Assembly: GCF_034479555.1 (NCBI RefSeq)
Contig: NZ_CP140151.1
Location: forward strand, 1,302,001 to 1,366,000
Direction: 5' to 3'
Length of the DNA stretch: 64,000 nucleotides
DNA from: Chromohalobacter canadensis
Lineage (GTDB): Bacteria > Pseudomonadota > Gammaproteobacteria > Pseudomonadales > Halomonadaceae
The position numbers and the translations under genes were made by a program. The notes under the pieces are model-generated. The model was not told where the DNA came from. It saw only the letters and a program-made list of their open reading frames with translations, and did no database searches. Positions 59,215 to 64,000 of the stretch are shown in pieces (the first letter of the stretch is position 1; every line of letters begins with the position of its first letter).

Positions 59215-60378
59215 ATGAACGTGCGCAAGATGACCGATCTGGATCTCGCCGGAAAACGTGTACTGATTCGTGAAGACCTCAACGTCCCCATCAAGGGCGA
59301 CCAAGTCACCAGCGACGCGCGCCTGCGCGCCTGCCTGCCGACCATCCAGGCCGCGCTCGACGCCGGCGCTCGGGTGATGCTGATGAGCCACCTGGGCCGC
59401 CCCACCGAAGGCGAGCCCGCCGACGAGTTCTCGCTCGCCCCGGTGGCGACGCACCTCGGCAAGCTGCTGAACCGTGAGGTCCGCCTGGAAAAGGACTATC
59501 TCGACGGCAGCGTCGAGATCGCCGACGGCGAGATCGTGCTGCTCGAAAACGTGCGCTACAACAAGGGCGAGAAGAAGGACGACGAGGCGCTGGCCAAAAC
59601 CTACGCCGCACTCTGCGACGTCTATGTGATGGATGCCTTCGGTACCGCCCATCGCGCCCAGGCCTCGACCCACGGCGTGGCCCGCTACGCGCCCACCGCC
59701 TGCGCGGGCCCCTTGCTGGCGGGTGAGCTCGACGCGCTGGAAAAAGCCCTGGCCACGCCGGCACGCCCGATGCTGGCCATCGTCGGCGGCTCCAAGGTAT
59801 CCACCAAGCTCGACGTGCTCACCGCACTCTCCGAGAAGTGCGATCAGCTCATCGTCGGCGGCGGCATCGCCAACACCTTCATCGCCGCGGCGGGCTACAA
59901 CGTCGGCAAGTCACTGCATGAAGCGGACCTGATCGATCAGGCCAAGGCCTTCATGGCCAAGGTCGAGATTCCGCTGCCTTCCGACGTGGTGGTCGCCACC
60001 GAATTCTCCGAGCAGGCCGAGGCCACGGTGAAACCGGTCGACCAGGTCGGTGACGACGAGATGATTCTCGACATCGGCCCGGACACCGCCCAGCGCTTCG
60101 CCGAGCTGCTCGAAAACGCCGGTACCATCCTGTGGAACGGTCCCGTCGGCGTGTTCGAGATCGACCAATTCGGTAAAGGCACCGAGACGCTCGCGCGCGC
60201 CATTGCCGCCAGCTCGGCGTTCTCCATCGCCGGTGGTGGCGACACCCTGGCGGCCATCGACAAGTACGGCGTCGCCGACGACGTCTCTTACATTTCCACC
60301 GGCGGCGGCGCCTTCCTCGAATATGTGGAAGGCAAGCAGCTGCCTGCCGTGGCGGCTCTCGAAGCCGCTTCCCGGTAA
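59215..60378 (+). CDS. pgk: Phosphoglycerate kinase
   Basis: Glycolytic enzyme of 387 residues. Signature segments are [64 protein letters not shown] and the C-terminal [14 protein letters not shown]. Start at 59215 follows GAGGAA. It lies 11 bases after epd and 151 before fba. Confidence 0.97.
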   Translation: MNVRKMTDLDLAGKRVLIREDLNVPIKGDQVTSDARLRACLPTIQAALDAGARVMLMSHLGRPTEGEPADEFSLAPVATHLGKLLNREVRLEKDYLDGSVEIADGEIVLLENVRYNKGEKKDDEALAKTYAALCDVYVMDAFGTAHRAQASTHGVARYAPTACAGPLLAGELDALEKALATPARPMLAIVGGSKVSTKLDVLTALSEKCDQLIVGGGIANTFIAAAGYNVGKSLHEADLIDQAKAFMAKVEIPLPSDVVVATEFSEQAEATVKPVDQVGDDEMILDIGPDTAQRFAELLENAGTILWNGPVGVFEIDQFGKGTETLARAIAASSAFSIAGGGDTLAAIDKYGVADDVSYISTGGGAFLEYVEGKQLPAVAALEAASR

Positions 60379-60417
60379 CCCGGCTCACTACGCCACGACT
60401 TACAACTACTACTCAAG

Positions 60418-60475
60418 CCACTACTTAAAACGACCACTCAAACCACTACTTAAAACGACCACTCAAACCACTACG
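60418..60475. repeat. 25-base tandem repeat in the pgk-fba spacer
   Basis: The unit beginning CCACTACTTAAAACGACCAC is 25 bases long and occurs twice exactly (60418-60442, 60443-60467), then partly again to about 60475. A degenerate copy precedes it. It lies in the untranslated spacer. Nothing suggests CRISPR: no spacers, no cas genes. Confidence 0.9.
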
Positions 60476-60529
60476 TCACGATCGGCGGCCTGCGGGCCGC
60501 CTTGTACTTCTAGAGGAATCACACTCCCC

Positions 60530-61594
60530 ATGGCTCTGATCAGCCTGCGTCAACTGCTCGACCACGCCGCCGAACACGCTTACGGCGTCCCCGCGTTCAA
60601 CGTCAACAACCTGGAACAGATGCGCGCCATCATGGAGGCCGCCGACCGCACCGACTCGCCGGTGATCGTGCAGGCCTCCGCGGGCGCTCGCAAATACGCC
60701 GGTGCGCCCTTCCTGCGTCACTTGATTCAGGCCGCCGTGGAAGAATTCCCGCATATCCCGGTGGTCATGCACCAGGACCATGGCACCAGCCCCGGCGTGT
60801 GCCAGCGCTCCATCCAGCTCGGCTTCTCATCGGTGATGATGGACGGCTCGCTCAAGGAAGACGGCAAGACGCCCGCCGACTACGCCTATAACGTCGACGT
60901 CACCCGTCGCGCGGTGGAAATGGCGCACGCCTGCGGGGTCTCGGTGGAAGGCGAGCTGGGTTGCCTGGGCTCGCTGGAAACCGGTCAGGCCGGCGAGGAA
61001 GACGGCGTCGGCGCCGAAGGCACGCTGGATCACAGCCAGCTATTGACCGACCCCGAGGAAGCCGCCCAGTTCGTCACCGCCACCCATGTCGATGCCCTGG
61101 CCATCGCCATCGGCACCAGCCACGGCGCCTACAAGTTCACGCGGCCGCCAACAGGCGATATTCTCTCCATCCAACGCATCAAGGAAATTCACGCGCGCAT
61201 CCCCGACACCCATCTGGTGATGCACGGCTCCAGCTCGGTGCCGCAGGAATGGCTGGAGACCATCAACGCCCATGGTGGCGAGATTCCCGAGACCTACGGC
61301 GTGCCGGTGGAAGAAATCGTCGAAGGCATCAAGCACGGGGTGCGCAAGGTCAATATCGACACCGACCTGCGCCTGGCCTCCACCGGCGCAGTGCGTCGCT
61401 TTTTGGCCGAAAACCCCAGCGAATTCGACCCGCGCAAGTTTCTCAAGGCAAGCGTCACCGCCATGCGCGACGTGTGCATCCAGCGCTTCGAAGCTTTCGG
61501 CACCGCCGGCCAAGCCAGCAAGATCGCCCCGCTCAACCTCGAACGCATGTTCGAGCGTTACGCGAGCGGTGAGCTAAAGCCAAAGGTGTCGTAA
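60530..61594 (+). CDS. fba: Class II fructose-bisphosphate aldolase
   Basis: Zinc aldolase of 354 residues, CbbA/FbaA type. Zn ligands and active site lie in [15 protein letters not shown], in [20 protein letters not shown], in [11 protein letters not shown], and in [12 protein letters not shown]. The start at 60530 is the ATG of [20 protein letters not shown]; longer frames overlap pgk and are spurious. Glycolysis/gluconeogenesis with the upstream pgk. Confidence 0.96.
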   Translation: MALISLRQLLDHAAEHAYGVPAFNVNNLEQMRAIMEAADRTDSPVIVQASAGARKYAGAPFLRHLIQAAVEEFPHIPVVMHQDHGTSPGVCQRSIQLGFSSVMMDGSLKEDGKTPADYAYNVDVTRRAVEMAHACGVSVEGELGCLGSLETGQAGEEDGVGAEGTLDHSQLLTDPEEAAQFVTATHVDALAIAIGTSHGAYKFTRPPTGDILSIQRIKEIHARIPDTHLVMHGSSSVPQEWLETINAHGGEIPETYGVPVEEIVEGIKHGVRKVNIDTDLRLASTGAVRRFLAENPSEFDPRKFLKASVTAMRDVCIQRFEAFGTAGQASKIAPLNLERMFERYASGELKPKVS

Positions 61595-61620
61595 GGCCTC
61601 ATCGGTGTAACGGTAGTAGG

Positions 61621-61648
61621 CTTGAGAGCGCCGCCCGGCGCTCTCAAG
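61621..61648. terminator. Hairpin between convergent fba and sugar-binding protein genes
   Basis: CTTGAGAGCGCC and GGCGCTCTCAAG form a perfect 12-bp stem with a GCCC loop in the 69-base gap between the two stop codons. There is no T-run on either strand, so termination may be bidirectional or it may be only mRNA-stabilising. Confidence 0.6.
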
Positions 61649-61663
61649 CGATTCAGGGAAGGA

Positions 61664-62620
61664 TTACTGCTTAAGCACGAACGGGTCGGTGTATTGATCG
61701 GCGTTGTCCGCGGTGATGAGGAAGCAATCGAAAAGCTTCTTCTCGCCGTCGATGCCGGTATCACCATTCTTGATATATTTATCTGCCATGCGCACCGCCA
61801 TTTCAGAGAAGATGGCCACCGGCTGCAGCACGGTATACGCCATCTCACCGGCTTTGACCGCCTCGACCGCGTCGGGAGAGCCGTCGAAGCCTCCCACGAC
61901 CACGTCATCGAGCTTACCGGCTTCTTTCAAGGCCGAGATCGCGCCCAACGCCATCTCGTCGTTACCGCTGATCACGCCATCGATATCAGGGTTGGCCTGC
62001 AACAGGCTCTGCGTCTTGTTGAAGCCTTGGGTCCTATCCCAGTTAGCGACATCGACGCCGACACGCTCTAGGCCGGGATATTGGCTGAGCACGGTTTCGT
62101 AACCGTTGGAACGGGTGGCGGCATTATTATCCGAGGGCGCGCCCTTGAGTTCCACATAGCTTGCCGAATCGCCAACGCTCTTGATCCACTGCTGTGCGCC
62201 CAGCGCCGCACCCTGGGCGTTGTTCGAGACAAGTTGTGCCTGGGCCAGCCCCTTCTCATTGATTTCGGCGTTGATGATAAACACCGGAATACCAGCATCG
62301 ACGGCTTTGCGTACCGCCCCAATAGAGCCGTCAGCATTGGCTGGGTCGAGAATGATGGCCTCTGCCTGATTGGTAATAGCCGTATCGATCTGATTGCTCT
62401 CGGTGTTGGTGTCTCCTTTGTGCGAGTTCACGTTGGCCTCATATCCCAACTCTTCGGCTGTCTCTCGGGCGATCTTACCCTCAGTAAACCAGTAGGGGTT
62501 GGAGGTGTCGTTGACGATAATGGAGATACGTCCTTCGTCCTGAGCCGCGACCCCACCCGCGAAGAGCGGCGCGCTCACGGCCAGTGCAGCTATCAGCAGG
62601 CGTTTTCCTTTCATGAACAT
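61664..62620 (-). CDS. Periplasmic sugar-binding protein of a second ABC transporter (RbsB-like)
   Basis: Receptor of 318 residues; signal peptide ends about residue 26 (GGVAAQD). The Peripla_BP_4 fold is clear (ISIIVNDTSNPYWFTEGKIA; EAIILDPANADGSIGAVRKA; VISGNDEMALGAISALKEAG). It is a different branch from the three tetritol receptors, which open YRFVVVPK. Ligand may be ribose, another pentose, fructose or a polyol. Third gene of ATPase-permease-receptor, 18 bases after the permease. Confidence 0.9.
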   Translation of the reverse strand: MFMKGKRLLIAALAVSAPLFAGGVAAQDEGRISIIVNDTSNPYWFTEGKIARETAEELGYEANVNSHKGDTNTESNQIDTAITNQAEAIILDPANADGSIGAVRKAVDAGIPVFIINAEINEKGLAQAQLVSNNAQGAALGAQQWIKSVGDSASYVELKGAPSDNNAATRSNGYETVLSQYPGLERVGVDVANWDRTQGFNKTQSLLQANPDIDGVISGNDEMALGAISALKEAGKLDDVVVGGFDGSPDAVEAVKAGEMAYTVLQPVAIFSEMAVRMADKYIKNGDTGIDGEKKLFDCFLITADNADQYTDPFVLKQ

Positions 62621-62638
62621 AATCGACCACCTTTACTC

Positions 62639-63790
62639 TTATGATTGTGTACCGGCTTTACCGGCAGTACTTCCCGAGGCCGGCGAACGCTCAACGGCGC
62701 TCTCCGGTTGCGGCGAAGTCGTCTTGCCATCGGAAGAGGCTTGCTGCTTCTTCCGACCGCTGTATTGAATGCTGTTGAGCAAGACCGCGAGAATGATGAC
62801 GGCCCCGGTGAACACGGTCTGCCAGTAGGAAGAAACCCCGATGATGACCAGACCATCGGAGAGGAACCCGATCACGAAGGCCCCCAGCAAAGTGCCGCGC
62901 ACATTGCCGCGGCCACCGGTGAGTGCCGCACCGCCGATGACGACACCGGCAATCGCGGTCAATTCATAGGTCGTCCCGGCCGTCGGCCCTGCCGACGTCA
63001 GCTGGGATGACAGCACCAACCCGGCGATGGCCGCGCAAATGCCTGATAGCACATACACCAGCACTTGCACGCGTTTGACCGGTACGCCCGAAAGCTCTGC
63101 GGCACGGGCGTTACCGCCGGTGGAATACACCCAACGCCCAAACGGCGTGCGCGCCAGCAGCAGGATGCAGGCGATCGCCACGGCCGCCAAAATCAGGACA
63201 CCGACCGGAACCCCGAACAATCGATTGAAGCCCAACCAGTCGAATCCGGTGTTACCCAGCTCAGGGCTACCGCCCAGATTGTTATAGGTCAGGCCGTTGG
63301 TCATCAGTAGGGCGACGCCTCTGGCCACGTACAAGAGCCCCAGGGTCGCCACGAAGGCGGGCACCTTGAAATATGCGATGAGCACACCGTTGATGGCACC
63401 GACCAGAGCGCCCAGTCCACACGTCAGAATGACCACGACCCACACGGGGGGGTAGAACACGACGCCCAGTATTTCGAAAGACACGCCTTGCATCAGAAAG
63501 CCTGCGAAGACACCTGCCAGGCCAAGCGTCGAGCCCACGGAAAGGTCGATGCCGCCCGTCAGGATGACCAATAGCATCCCGAGCGATAGCAACCCGAAGA
63601 TGGCGACGTGAGACGACATGGTCAGGAAATTACTGGTCGAGAAATAGACAGGGGAAAGAATCGAGAAAATGACAATGATCGCGATCAAGGCGAAGAACGC
63701 ACGACCCTCCAGAAGCATGCGCTTTATATCGAAATCGCCGCCGAATAGCTTGCCTCTCTCATTGTCGTTATCTTGGCTGACATCAGACAT
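62639..63790 (-). CDS. Sugar ABC transporter permease (RbsC-like)
   Basis: Membrane protein of 383 residues with about ten helices. Family segments are LVILTGGIDLSVGSTLGLAG and GNARAAELSGVPVKRVQVLVY, plus IAGVVIGGAALTGGRGN. A Ser/Thr/Gln-rich C-terminal tail of about 40 residues extends beyond the last helix. Pairs with the receptor downstream and the ATPase upstream. Confidence 0.92.
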   Translation of the reverse strand: MSDVSQDNDNERGKLFGGDFDIKRMLLEGRAFFALIAIIVIFSILSPVYFSTSNFLTMSSHVAIFGLLSLGMLLVILTGGIDLSVGSTLGLAGVFAGFLMQGVSFEILGVVFYPPVWVVVILTCGLGALVGAINGVLIAYFKVPAFVATLGLLYVARGVALLMTNGLTYNNLGGSPELGNTGFDWLGFNRLFGVPVGVLILAAVAIACILLLARTPFGRWVYSTGGNARAAELSGVPVKRVQVLVYVLSGICAAIAGLVLSSQLTSAGPTAGTTYELTAIAGVVIGGAALTGGRGNVRGTLLGAFVIGFLSDGLVIIGVSSYWQTVFTGAVIILAVLLNSIQYSGRKKQQASSDGKTTSPQPESAVERSPASGSTAGKAGTQS

Positions 63791-63817
63791 TGTGATTATC
63801 TCCGCTTTATAAGTGGA

Positions 63818-64000
63818 TCAAGCGACCACGGCCTCGCCCGAGGCAGCCATAATCTCTTCTTTGTTGGCATCGGCACCGAATTCGGCCGCAATCCGGCCAC
63901 GGCTCATGACGACGATACGATGGGCAATACTCAGGCATTCGCCGACTTCCGAGGTCGAGAACACCACGGCCAGGCCCTGTTGCGCCGCCCCCTCACTCAG
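63818..64000 (-). CDS. Sugar ABC transporter ATPase, C-terminal 60 residues (truncated by window edge)
   Basis: The minus strand reads an open frame into the window edge, with VVFSTSEVGECLSIAHRIVV (H-loop region of the second ATPase domain) followed by MSRGRIAAEFGADANKEEIM and a TGA stop at 63818. The rest lies beyond 64000. It belongs to the same operon as the permease (27-base gap). Confidence 0.9.
   Translation of the reverse strand: MSEGAAQQGLAVVFSTSEVGECLSIAHRIVVMSRGRIAAEFGADANKEEIMAASGEAVVA

Noticed and set aside
60418..60475. Possible CRISPR array in the pgk-fba spacer
   Set aside because: The repeats are directly adjacent with no spacers and there are no cas genes nearby.

Overview
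The window looks like a chromosomal segment of a moderately halophilic gammaproteobacterium of the Halomonadaceae (Halomonas/Chromohalobacter type). The signs are high-GC coding sequence, a gammaproteobacterial 16S gene, an acidic TAXI-family receptor, Na+-coupled transporters, and the core arrangement metK / tktA / epd-pgk-fba. Species cannot be decided from the sequence alone.

Layout. 1-1207: 5' three quarters of a 16S rRNA gene on the minus strand, with boxA and two tandem sigma70-type promoters up to about 1545. 1704-7600: lactate oxidation locus (minus-strand lldD, a HAD phosphatase and a fused FAD/Fe-S D-lactate dehydrogenase; divergent lldR; two operator palindromes between them). 7634-12904: YdjM-like membrane protein, gamma-carbonic anhydrase, NSS transporter, oligopeptidase A and YheV. 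12945-13614: an ORF-less class C group II intron sitting directly behind the sodC terminator. 13676-20696: sodC, metF, a cation-diffusion exporter with a His-Asp repeat, two more carriers, and a cupin-HTH / azlC / azlD / araC operon. 20821-24697: TAXI-type TRAP transporter operon whose permease gene carries an in-frame TAA. 24822-27517: Na+/H+ antiporter and metK.

27741-46172 is the accessory part: a tetritol/erythrulose catabolic island in two blocks on either side of tktA. Block A (27741-35216) has an EryA-type kinase, an EryB-type dehydrogenase and a DhnA-type aldolase, divergent from a periplasmic binding protein, an erythritol/L-threitol dehydrogenase and a DeoR regulator. Block B (37793-46172) has two further paralogous binding proteins, one ABC permease, one ABC ATPase, RpiB, a DhaK-DhaL erythrulose kinase and a triosephosphate-isomerase-like protein. 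Its transport genes have visibly lower GC. It is bounded by an IS3/IS150-group element that has split a terminator. The inferred flow is tetritol to erythrulose, to erythrulose phosphate, to D-erythrose 4-phosphate, which is used by transketolase (35521) and by erythrose-4-phosphate dehydrogenase (58112), both in the window. The gene set combines hallmarks of the Brucella (EryA/EryB) and Mycobacterium smegmatis (EltD/LerK/LerI/DerI) routes, but no EryC-like epimerase is visible.

47772-57973: two aldo/keto reductases, the class Ib ribonucleotide reductase operon nrdHIEF with NrdR boxes, a ubiquinone-type hydroxylase, class I aldolase FbaB and a CidA/LrgB pair. 58112-61594: epd-pgk-fba. 61664-64000: a second sugar ABC transporter (binding protein, permease, truncated ATPase) read leftwards. 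No CRISPR array or tRNA gene was seen.
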